From: Litorilinea aerophila
Lineage (GTDB): Bacteria > Chloroflexota > Anaerolineae > Caldilineales > Caldilineaceae
DNA: 56,365 bases
Assembly: GCA_945905745.1 (NCBI GenBank)
Contig: CAMDQF010000003.1
Coordinates: 1-56,365 of the forward strand
Direction of reading: 5' to 3'
The position numbers and the translations under genes are program-made. Under the pieces are notes generated by a model. That model was not told the DNA's origin and made no database searches. It was given only the letters and a program-made list of their open reading frames with translations. How positions within the stretch are numbered: position 1 is the first letter of the stretch; every line of letters starts with the position of its first letter. This document shows positions 7,512 to 14,736 of this stretch, piece after piece.

Positions 7512-8497
7512 TTCGGCCACGCCACCTGATACGCCGCGATCATCCGGTCCTGCAAAGCGTCCAACGCTTCGTCCACCACCTGGCGGGCCGGGTCGGTGTC
7601 GAACCAGGCCAGCACTTCCCGCGCGCCGTGGGAGAAGGGGATGGTGCAGGCAAAATCGGGCACCAGCCGCTTGATTTTCGTGTTGTCAAAAACCATACTG
7701 GCCGATTTGTCCCCCAACAGCCCCGCACCCCAGCGGGGATCCCAGGCGTTGATCAGGTCTGCGGGCATGTGGACAATCTGCGCCTTCACCCCGGCCGCGT
7801 CGGCCAGAATCTCCGCTATCTGATTCCAATTCAGCACTTCGTCCGATGTGATGTGGAAGCTGTCGCCGATGGCGTGGCTGTTGCCCAGCAGGGGCACAAA
7901 GCCTTTGGCAAAGTCCCGGTGATGGGTGAGGGTCCACAGGGAGGTGCCGTCGCCGTGGACAATGACGGGCTTGCCCTGGCGCATCCGGTGGATGTGGGTC
8001 CAGCCGCCCTGGAAGGGCAGCATTGTGCGGTCATAGGTGTGGCTGGGGCGCACAATCGTGATGGGAAATTTCTCCTCCCGATAGGCCCGCATCAACCGCT
8101 CTTCGCAGGCGATTTTGTTGCGGGAATATTCCCAATAGGGATTGTCCAGGGGTGTGGATTCGGTGACGGGCAGATGCGCGGGCGGCGTCTGGTAGGCCGA
8201 GGCCGAACTGATGAAGACGTATTGCCCGGTGCGCCCGCGCAGGAGGGCCAGGTCCGTTTCGATCTGATCCGGCGTGAAGACGATCCAATTGACCACCGCA
8301 TCGAAGGAGTGGTTGCCCAGCGCGGCCCGCGCAGAATCCGGGTTGCGGATGTCGCCGGTGAGAACGGTCACGCCAGCGGGCACAGGCCGGTCGGTCTGGC
8401 CGCGGTTGAGAAAGTAGAGATCGATGCCCCGCTCCACGGCCAGAGCCGAACAGGCGGAGCTGATTTTGCCGGTGCCGCCGATAAAGAGGACTTTCAT
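7508..8497 (-). CDS. NAD(P)-dependent epimerase/dehydratase (extended SDR)
   Basis: This 329-residue protein has an N-terminal Rossmann glycine motif FIGGTGKIS, the acidic NRGQTDRP turn after strand 2, an ISSASAYQ serine segment and a YSRNK catalytic Tyr-x3-Lys. These place it in the extended short-chain dehydrogenase family that acts on sugar nucleotides or related ligands. The C-terminal half is less conserved, so the substrate cannot be named. The ATG at 8497 follows GGAACTCTCCT, a usable ribosome site. The stop TAG is formed by the edge of the repeat element at 7359-7511. It is followed, after the repeat, by the BrnA-like gene on the same strand. Confidence 0.85.
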   Translation of the reverse strand: MKVLFIGGTGKISSACSALAVERGIDLYFLNRGQTDRPVPAGVTVLTGDIRNPDSARAALGNHSFDAVVNWIVFTPDQIETDLALLRGRTGQYVFISSASAYQTPPAHLPVTESTPLDNPYWEYSRNKIACEERLMRAYREEKFPITIVRPSHTYDRTMLPFQGGWTHIHRMRQGKPVIVHGDGTSLWTLTHHRDFAKGFVPLLGNSHAIGDSFHITSDEVLNWNQIAEILADAAGVKAQIVHMPADLINAWDPRWGAGLLGDKSASMVFDNTKIKRLVPDFACTIPFSHGAREVLAWFDTDPARQVVDEALDALQDRMIAAYQVAWPK

Positions 8498-8555
8498 AGG
8501 AGAGTTCCTTTTCCATGTGAATTGAGAATTCGTGCTGCGGACAATCACAAATTAG

Positions 8556-8960
8556 TCAGTCAGTGGGGTAGAGATACCCATCGATCTCGCGCAGCACATC
8601 CTGAAGGCCGGGAGGAGTGGCAGAGACAAGAACTTCACGCCCGCTCTCTGCGCGGAGCATGTGTTTATGATGAGGAAAGGTAGTTATTTCTGGATGGTGG
8701 GGTGCATTGTCGTAGCGGAAAACAATCCGGCTGTTACTATCCTGATAGTGATATGCGTAATCAGTCTTGACAATCAGAAAGCCACGCACAACCAGTGTTT
8801 CGATGAATTCGAGCAGGGATCCGTCCCAAAAACGTAATCGCCCCTCACAAGTACCTTCACGTCCAGGAATCGTCTCCTCGGCATAGATCCGTTCGACATC
8901 CACATCCTTGCGGGATGTTGCAAGGCTATAAACTCTAGTCAAATAGCGTTGCAGATCCAT
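8556..8960 (-). CDS. TumE-like toxin (DUF6516 family)
   Basis: This 134-residue protein has the hallmark of the TumE/DUF6516 toxin family: a central FRYDNAPHH motif, TFPHHKHM shortly after, and an upstream strand with YAYHYQ. Members are toxins of two-gene modules; the histidines are probably catalytic, though the biochemical target is not well established. The start at 8960 lies 6 bp after the stop of the upstream small gene, with AGGGGG-like bases on the complementary strand region, so the two are co-translated. Family recognition is from memory of these motifs, not from a search. Confidence 0.75.
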   Translation of the reverse strand: MDLQRYLTRVYSLATSRKDVDVERIYAEETIPGREGTCEGRLRFWDGSLLEFIETLVVRGFLIVKTDYAYHYQDSNSRIVFRYDNAPHHPEITTFPHHKHMLRAESGREVLVSATPPGLQDVLREIDGYLYPTD

Positions 8961-8966
8961 AGGGGG

Positions 8967-9284
8967 TCAGGCAGTCACCGAGAAATTCTCAGCAACAATT
9001 AGCTGCAAATTATTGGAAATCATCTCTTTTAGATTTCGATATAATTTGTAACGTCCGGCCCAACGCACGTACTCCAGGCCGTCACCCATTGTGCCAGCTT
9101 GATAACGGTGGAAGAATTCGCTGGAAGAAATCCCGTGTGTCTGTTCAAAGAGCGCCATATCCCGCTCCAATGAAAGCAGCTTATCAACCGGATCATAAAG
9201 CGCGCTGACTTCTCGGAGCTGTTGGGCGAATGTTTCGGGGGTAGGCAGATACTCGCCAGTGTATTCAATCGCTGTATTGGACAT
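8967..9284 (-). CDS. TumA-like antitoxin
   Basis: This 105-residue protein lies immediately upstream of the TumE-like toxin in the same operon, the usual antitoxin position. It carries a helical N-terminus (TFAQQLREVSALYDPVDKLL) and the motif SSEFFHRYQAG followed by MGDGLEYVRWAGRYKLY, recurrent in partners of DUF6516 proteins. The start ATG at 9284 follows GGAGGCGGAGG, a very strong ribosome site, which fits higher antitoxin than toxin synthesis. Antitoxin function is inferred from position and from this motif. Confidence 0.7.
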   Translation of the reverse strand: MSNTAIEYTGEYLPTPETFAQQLREVSALYDPVDKLLSLERDMALFEQTHGISSSEFFHRYQAGTMGDGLEYVRWAGRYKLYRNLKEMISNNLQLIVAENFSVTA

Positions 9285-9335
9285 CCTCCGCCTCCATCCT
9301 ATTTTTCCAAAACCTGATCAGATTCCATGAGAAAC

Positions 9336-9364
9336 AGTCTACTCGAAAGTGCATTCTAATTCAA
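9336..9364 (-). promoter_or_regulatory. Candidate promoter of the TumA/TumE pair
   Basis: Reading leftward, TTGAAT (9359-9364), a 17-bp spacer and TAGACT (9336-9341) precede the antitoxin start by about 50 bp. Each hexamer matches about four consensus positions. Confidence 0.4.
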
Positions 9365-9378
9365 GAAGAATTCGCCCT

Positions 9379-10587
9379 TTATGAGTCGCCTTCCCGCCCC
9401 CAGACAGTGAGCAAGAGCAGCGCGGCGGCTGTGCAGAGCGCCGCCACCGGACCCAGCCCCCAGACACCAAACTGGGTATAAGCCCATGGCCCGGAAAAAC
9501 CGGTAATCGTGCCCCCCAGCAGATTGAGGGCCGCGGCCAGTGTCATTACCTTGCCCCGCCGGTCCGGGGCCTGTTCGCTGGCCAGGGAGATGTTGGCGAC
9601 GATGCCGAACTCAAAGGTGAAACGCATCAAGACCAGCGTGCCGATGACCGGCCACAGCCCCACATTGACAAAGGGCAAGGCCACAAAGACGAGCAGCGCG
9701 CCCACCATCCCCGCCTGCACCGAACGCTTCTTGCCCACCCGGTCTGTGATCAGCGAGACCAGCACGCTGCCGCATAGATCAGCCAGCCCCTGGGCCAGGG
9801 CCACTGTACCCAAAAGAGCCGGTCCCAGGCCGTATTCCGCTTGCAGCCAGGCACCGTGCGCGATGAGTACATGAAATTGGGCAAAAAAGAAGAGAGAGGC
9901 GGCGAAGATGACCGCGTATGCCGAGCGGCGGTTGGGGCCGAGATCGAAGAAAGCGCCTATGCGGGCCAGCGAGAAGCCGGTCATCCCCGAACGCTGAACT
10001 GGTTTCTCTGTGCGCGCCGACGGGAAAAAGGCAAAGAGAACCCAGCCCACCAACAATCCCGCGCCCAGCACAAAGAAGGGCGCCTGCCACCCCACCCGCT
10101 CAAAGAGCAGACCCATCGCAAAGAGGCCGACAATCCCGGCCAGCGCCCAGGAGTATTCCAGAATGCCGATGCCCCGCGCCCGCATGTGATAGGGCAGACG
10201 CGCGCTGATATACGCCAGGAGGGTGGGCACAAACGCGCTCAGCCCGATGCCAGAGAGAACCATCCCGGCCACGACGGTTGCCAGCCCGCCGCCGCTGCCG
10301 ATGGCGAACATTCCCGCCGCGGCCAGGAGCAGGCCGATGCGCATCACCCGCCGGTAGCCGAAGCGGTCCGCCGCGCTGCCGAAGAGGGGCGATCCCAACC
10401 CCATCAGACTGCGCAGGCTGACTAGACGGCCCATTGTCAGCACATCCAGCCCCAGCCCTGCGGCGATTGTGACCAGAAAGGGGTTGGAGAGTTGGGTGGT
10501 GGTGTCCGTCGCCAGCCGGGTGGCGATGGATGCCGCCAGCAGTTGGGGGACGGTAGAGAGTTGAAAACGACGGGTCTGGTCTGTCAT
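9379..10587 (-). CDS. Major facilitator superfamily transporter
   Basis: This 402-residue protein has about 12 predicted membrane helices in two six-helix halves. The MFS loop 2-3 motif is visible as GSPLFGSAADRFGYRRVMR and a related repeat in the second half reads LVSLITDRVGKKRSV. Such carriers move small molecules with proton coupling; the sequence suggests an efflux-type (YfcJ/arabinose-efflux-like) member but gives no substrate. The ATG at 10587 follows AGGAAC. It is flanked by a toxin-antitoxin operon and a LolA-like gene on the same strand, with a repeat patch in the 115-bp gap. Confidence 0.85.
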   Translation of the reverse strand: MTDQTRRFQLSTVPQLLAASIATRLATDTTTQLSNPFLVTIAAGLGLDVLTMGRLVSLRSLMGLGSPLFGSAADRFGYRRVMRIGLLLAAAGMFAIGSGGGLATVVAGMVLSGIGLSAFVPTLLAYISARLPYHMRARGIGILEYSWALAGIVGLFAMGLLFERVGWQAPFFVLGAGLLVGWVLFAFFPSARTEKPVQRSGMTGFSLARIGAFFDLGPNRRSAYAVIFAASLFFFAQFHVLIAHGAWLQAEYGLGPALLGTVALAQGLADLCGSVLVSLITDRVGKKRSVQAGMVGALLVFVALPFVNVGLWPVIGTLVLMRFTFEFGIVANISLASEQAPDRRGKVMTLAAALNLLGGTITGFSGPWAYTQFGVWGLGPVAALCTAAALLLLTVWGREGDS

Positions 10588-10630
10588 GCGGGTTCCTGTG
10601 GGAGATGAAAAGGGAAGAAGTAAGAAGTAA

Positions 10631-10702
10631 GCAGTAATCAGTTATCAGTAGGCTTGCAGCGACGAGTGAACTGATTACTGTTCACTGTTCACTGATAACT
10701 GT
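10631..10702. repeat. CAGTAATCAGT inverted-repeat patch
   Basis: CAGTAATCAGT (10632-10642) is matched by ACTGATTACTG (10670-10680), and further TCACTG/GATAACTG units follow. A related half-unit occurs at 50941-50970 after the GT4 gene. It fills the MFS/LolA-like gap. Confidence 0.75.
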
Positions 10703-10703
10703 C

Positions 10704-11402
10704 TCACTGACTCCCCTCCACCCGGCGCACGGTGGCCCCGGGCGGCGGCACAAAGACCCACGTGGCCGAGTCGATCTCCTGGTTGAAACGGGCAAACTGG
10801 AAGCGCAGACGGAAGCCGTTGTCCCCCTCCACGGCCAGGGGATAGTAGAAGCGTTTGTCCAGCCAGACGGTCAACTGGCCCGCGCCAAAGGGGGTGTCGG
10901 CGGGGTTGACGAATAGTTGCACCCGCAGGGCCGGGCGGCCCGCTGCCTCTTCGTCGCCGATGATCTGCACATCTTTGCTCGTGCGCAGGGCGGCCTCTAC
11001 ATCGGCAGCCAGGGTTTCCAGATAGGATGTGCCCGCCCGTCCGCTGTCCGCGGTCGGCGCATTCTCCCGATCGGCCACTGTCACCAATCCCAGGCTGGGC
11101 ACGTAGACCCACGCCTCTTTTTCATCCAGCACAACAATCGTGCCCTGAAAGCCTGCCGGTCCTTTGTCCACCTCGGCCCGCATAAATGTGGGCGGCTGGG
11201 ACCAGAATTCCTGCTCCAGGGTGACCGTGCCCTGGGTCACATCCACCCGCCCCTGGACAGTCGTCACCCCTTCCAGCGCCCCGGCCATCCGATCCGGCAA
11301 TTCAGCGGCGGAGGGGGTACGGCTGTTGAAAAAATAGAAGCCAACGAGAACGGCGACGATACCAATCGCCGCCGCAATCGAAATCAGTTGAGAACGCTGC
11401 AT
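10704..11402 (-). CDS. LolA-fold (outer-membrane lipoprotein carrier-like) exported protein
   Basis: This 232-residue protein starts with a membrane anchor or signal helix (residues 8-26, ISIAAAIGIVAVLVGFYFF), followed by a beta-rich domain. The run VTQGTVTLEQEFWSQPPTF with VVLDEKEAWVYVP and a later LTVWLDKRFYYPLAVE resembles the LolA/LppX fold, which cradles lipid tails. Comparable proteins in Gram-positive and Chloroflexota genomes are annotated as outer-membrane lipoprotein-sorting or DUF2092-like. Whether it carries lipids is inferred. The ATG at 11402 has GGGGACAGG upstream. Confidence 0.65.
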   Translation of the reverse strand: MQRSQLISIAAAIGIVAVLVGFYFFNSRTPSAAELPDRMAGALEGVTTVQGRVDVTQGTVTLEQEFWSQPPTFMRAEVDKGPAGFQGTIVVLDEKEAWVYVPSLGLVTVADRENAPTADSGRAGTSYLETLAADVEAALRTSKDVQIIGDEEAAGRPALRVQLFVNPADTPFGAGQLTVWLDKRFYYPLAVEGDNGFRLRFQFARFNQEIDSATWVFVPPPGATVRRVEGSQ

Positions 11403-11482
11403 TGACCTGTCCCCTGCTATCCCAAATGGCTCAACAGGACTCTATGTGGTTGACACCGCCGAATGAATTCAGCGTCTAAACC

Positions 11483-11533
11483 AAACCTGCTTCAGCAGGT
11501 TTCCCGTACCAGCCACCGCTTTCAACCGGTGGC
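11483..11533. repeat. Paired small hairpins
   Basis: AAACCTGCT-tc-AGCAGGTTT (11483-11502) is followed by GCCACCG (11512-11518) and CGGTGGC (11527-11533). They lie just past the P-type ATPase stop. There is no T-run in the direction of that gene, so a simple intrinsic terminator is unlikely. Confidence 0.75.
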
Positions 11534-11540
11534 GTTCTTG

Positions 11541-14402
11541 TCAAATTGCAAGCGCTCGCAAGCGTGTGCTGCGCTTAACGCCCTCCATCACCAGCAGCAC
11601 AGAACTGGCGACGAACAGCGCCACCAGCCAGTCCAGTGCCGAGAGCGGCGTGACATCAAAGGCCCGTTGCAACGACGGAAGATAGAGTATCACAGATTGG
11701 AGCAGAATGCTACCGACAACAGCCAGCCAGAGCCAGCCGTTTTGGAAAAGCTGGCCGTTCAGCGCACTCTGCTGCTGGCTGCGACAGTTGAAGACATTGA
11801 AAAGCTGAAAGAGCACCAGTGTGGTAAAGGCAACCGTGCGCGCGTGCATCACCGGATCACCTGTGGCCGCGACCAGCCAGCCGGGGGCCAACAGACCGCC
11901 GGGCAAATAGGCGTCGAAGACCAGCAGCGTGCCCGCCATCATCACCAGCCCCACCAGCCCCACCTGTGCCCACATCCCGCGGGTGATAATCCCTTCATTG
12001 GCGCGCCGGGGTGGACGCTCCATCAGCCCAGACTCCGCTGTGTCCAGCCCCAGGGCCAGGGCCGGTCCGCCATCGGTCACCAGATTAATCCAGAGAATCT
12101 GCACGGCCAGGAGTGGCAGCAGGAGCGTGCCGTCACCGCTGTATAGCCCCAGCAGACCAGCGGCCAGCATCCCGCCAAAGATTGTCAACACTTCGCCCGC
12201 GTTGCTGCTGAGCAGATAGCGGATGAACTTGCGCACATTGTCCAGAATGGCCCGCCCTTCACCAATCGCGGCCACAATCGTGGCGAAGTTGTCGTCCGCC
12301 AGGATCATATCGCTGGCCTCTTTGCTCACATCCGTGCCGGTGATACCCATCGCAATGCCAATGTCGGCCTGGCGCAGAGCGGGCGCATCGTTTACCCCGT
12401 CACCGGTCATGGCCACTACTTCGCCCTGGGCTTTCAGCGCCCGCACAATGCGTAATTTGTGGGCCGGGTTGACCCGGGCATAGACGCTCACCTCCCGCAC
12501 AGTGGCAGCCAGTGTCGCATCATCCATTTCGGCCAGTTCTTGCCCGGCCACAGCCCGGTCATTCGGCCCGGCGATGCCCAACTCCTTGGCAATGGCCAGG
12601 GCAGTCAGCCGGTGGTCGCCTGTAATCATCATTGTGCGAATGCCTGCGCTCCGGGCCTGGGCCACGGCCTCTCTGGCCTCGGATCGGGGTGGGTCGATCA
12701 TTCCGACCAGCCCTTCCCAGATCAAGTCCCGTTCCACATCCTCGGCGCAGGGTTCAGGTGCGTCGCCATCCGGGGTGGGCAGCAGACGGGAGGCAAAGGC
12801 GAGTGTGCGCAGAGCGTCGCCAGCAAAGGCTTCGTTGTGGGCCAGAATCGCCCGTCGATCCGCTTCGGTCAGTGGAACGGTCCCCCCGTCCAGCCGCACG
12901 GATGTGCAGAGATCGATGACCACATCCGGCGCGCCTTTGACAAAGGCCATAGACTGACCGTTGAGGGTATGGAGGGTCGTCATCCGTTTACGCTCGGAAC
13001 TGAAGGGAATTTCGCCCTGCCGGGGATACTCGTGACGCAGCCGCCCCCCATCCAGCCCGATTTTGGCGGCTGCGGTGAGCAGCGCGCCTTCGGTCGGGTC
13101 GCCCACAATCTGCCACTGACCGTCCTCCATATGCAGAAGGGCGGCGTCGTTGTTGAGGACCGCACAGCGCAGCAGGGCACGCAGCGCCTCGTCTTCGCTG
13201 GGGACCGTATGGCCCGCCGTGTCTATAAACCGGCCCAAGGGAGCGTAGCCCTCCCCCTCCACCGCCAGCACCCGATCCCCATCCAGCAGCAGCCGACGCA
13301 CACACATTTCGTTGCGGGTCAGGGTTCCAGTCTTGTCGCTGCAAATAACTGTGGCGCTGCCCAGGGTTTCCACAGCTGGCAGACGGCGCACAATTGCATT
13401 GCGGCCTGCCATGCGGCGCACGCCCAGGGCCAGCACCGCCGTCACAATCGCGGGCAAGCCTTCGGGAATGGCAGCCACGGCCAGGGCCACGCCGAAGAGA
13501 AAGAGTTCCAGCAGACGGCTGCTCGACAGTTCGTCTGCCGTGAGCATACCTGTGACGATCACCACCAGCGCCACCACCAGCACCAGCAACCCCAACTGCT
13601 TGCCTACCCGTGTCAACTCCCGTTGCAGGGGTGTCTCCTCCTCCTCCACCGCCTGAATCAGCGTGGCAATCGCACCCATCTGCGTCTCCATCCCCGTGGC
13701 CGTCACCACCGCCTCCCCCCGGCCATAGGTCACTGCGCTGCCCAAGAAAAGCATATTCGTGCGGTCGCCCAGGGCCATCTCTGGGTCGGTCAGGGGCGCG
13801 GTCTGCTTGTGGACAGGCAGTGATTCACCAGTGAGCGCGGCCTCCTCCACCTCCAGATTGGCCGTGTAGATCAGCCGGGCGTCGGCGGGGATGCGGCTGC
13901 CCGCGTCCAGCAGCAGGAGATCGCCGGGGACCAGCTCGGCGGCGGGAATCTGGGAGACCCGCCCACCCCGACGCACAGTGGAGAGAGGCGCAGCCATCCG
14001 TTTCAGCGCAGCCACAGCCTGTTCGGCCTGGTATTCCTGAAAGAAGCCCAAGCCGGCGTTGAGCAGGACAATGGATAGAATCACAATCGTTTCGTAGGGC
14101 AGGGGTTCGTGGCCGTCGAAGCTCCAGACCAGGCCAGAGAGCAGGGCTGCGGCAATCAGCACCAACACCAGGGGTTCGGTAAACTGGTGCAGGAGTAAAC
14201 GCCAGGGGCGCACGCCGTTAGTTTCCAGCAATTCGTTGGGGCCAAACTCGGCCCGCCGTCGGGTTACCTCCTGGCTGCTGAGACCTTCGGCGGGTTCCAC
14301 ATTCAATTGGCGTAAAGAATCAGCTACGGAAAGAGTATGCCAGGAGACAGGGCTGGATGGCGGTTGAGCTGCAAGCGGGCGAAGGGGGGAAAGCGGTGTC
14401 AT
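11541..14402 (-). CDS. P2A (SERCA-like) calcium-transporting P-type ATPase
   Basis: This 953-residue protein is a complete type IIA P-ATPase: an N-terminal cation ATPase domain, an actuator TGES (LTGESLPV), phosphorylation site D356 in DKTGTLT, a KGAPD nucleotide-binding motif, a hinge MTGDGVNDAP and ten membrane helices. Calcium-site residues are in place: PEGLP in helix 4, SSNAGE in helix 5 and NLVTDG in helix 6. It should pump Ca2+ out of the cytoplasm, though some bacterial members move Na+ or Mn2+. The ATG at 14402 is preferred to an upstream in-frame ATG because AAGGATGACTCA precedes it. Confidence 0.92.
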   Translation of the reverse strand: MTPLSPLRPLAAQPPSSPVSWHTLSVADSLRQLNVEPAEGLSSQEVTRRRAEFGPNELLETNGVRPWRLLLHQFTEPLVLVLIAAALLSGLVWSFDGHEPLPYETIVILSIVLLNAGLGFFQEYQAEQAVAALKRMAAPLSTVRRGGRVSQIPAAELVPGDLLLLDAGSRIPADARLIYTANLEVEEAALTGESLPVHKQTAPLTDPEMALGDRTNMLFLGSAVTYGRGEAVVTATGMETQMGAIATLIQAVEEEETPLQRELTRVGKQLGLLVLVVALVVIVTGMLTADELSSSRLLELFLFGVALAVAAIPEGLPAIVTAVLALGVRRMAGRNAIVRRLPAVETLGSATVICSDKTGTLTRNEMCVRRLLLDGDRVLAVEGEGYAPLGRFIDTAGHTVPSEDEALRALLRCAVLNNDAALLHMEDGQWQIVGDPTEGALLTAAAKIGLDGGRLRHEYPRQGEIPFSSERKRMTTLHTLNGQSMAFVKGAPDVVIDLCTSVRLDGGTVPLTEADRRAILAHNEAFAGDALRTLAFASRLLPTPDGDAPEPCAEDVERDLIWEGLVGMIDPPRSEAREAVAQARSAGIRTMMITGDHRLTALAIAKELGIAGPNDRAVAGQELAEMDDATLAATVREVSVYARVNPAHKLRIVRALKAQGEVVAMTGDGVNDAPALRQADIGIAMGITGTDVSKEASDMILADDNFATIVAAIGEGRAILDNVRKFIRYLLSSNAGEVLTIFGGMLAAGLLGLYSGDGTLLLPLLAVQILWINLVTDGGPALALGLDTAESGLMERPPRRANEGIITRGMWAQVGLVGLVMMAGTLLVFDAYLPGGLLAPGWLVAATGDPVMHARTVAFTTLVLFQLFNVFNCRSQQQSALNGQLFQNGWLWLAVVGSILLQSVILYLPSLQRAFDVTPLSALDWLVALFVASSVLLVMEGVKRSTRLRALAI

Positions 14403-14551
14403 TGAGTCATCCTTTCGGGCCATAGCCCCTGGGATGGGTGAAGAGAGGGCCACGACAGTGTGGCATTGCTACCTCTCAGTATACGCCAAAGCGGGAGAAA
14501 ATATCAGACGCGGGGCTGACGAAATACGGCTGAAAACAAGTGCTATTGGTC

Positions 14552-14680
14552 TGGTACACTGCGGCGTAGTTCGGCCACTGGTTGTTCTGGTGCGTGGTAC
14601 GTAGTACGTAGTACGTGAACTGGTACACGAACTACGCACCACGCCAGCATCGATTGGTTTATTTGTGCCGGGCTGTACTA
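14552..14680. repeat. Dispersed intergenic repeat R130, copy 1
   Basis: From TACACTGCGGCGTA to GGGCTGTACTA this segment closely matches 39905-40024. It has an internal near-palindrome (GCGTGGTACGTAGT with ACTACGCACCACGC, one mismatch) and a TAGTACG triplet near 14596-14615 that is absent in the other copy. It fills the gap between ATPase and ftsK; no gene is seen. Confidence 0.85.
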
Positions 14681-14721
14681 GAAAAGTGAAGCGTGAGATC
14701 GTCGTCCGATCTCACGCTTCA
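14681..14721 (-). terminator. Intrinsic terminator of ftsK
   Basis: A perfect 15-bp stem pairs 14687-14701 (TGAAGCGTGAGATCG) with 14707-14721 across a 5-nt loop. Reading leftward it is followed by TTTTC (14681-14685). It starts about 16 bp after the ftsK stop. Confidence 0.85.
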
Positions 14722-14736
14722 TTCCTCACTAACTTT

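Noticed and set aside
7373..8683. A 436-codon plus-strand frame over the SDR gene
   Set aside because: It starts inside a palindromic repeat and covers a gene with clear SDR motifs on the other strand.
11483..11533. Intrinsic terminator after the P-type ATPase
   Set aside because: The hairpins have no T-run in the direction of that gene; they are better seen as repeat units.
12459..13823. A 454-codon frame antisense to the P-type ATPase
   Set aside because: The opposite strand has all P-ATPase motifs in order; this frame is a shadow.
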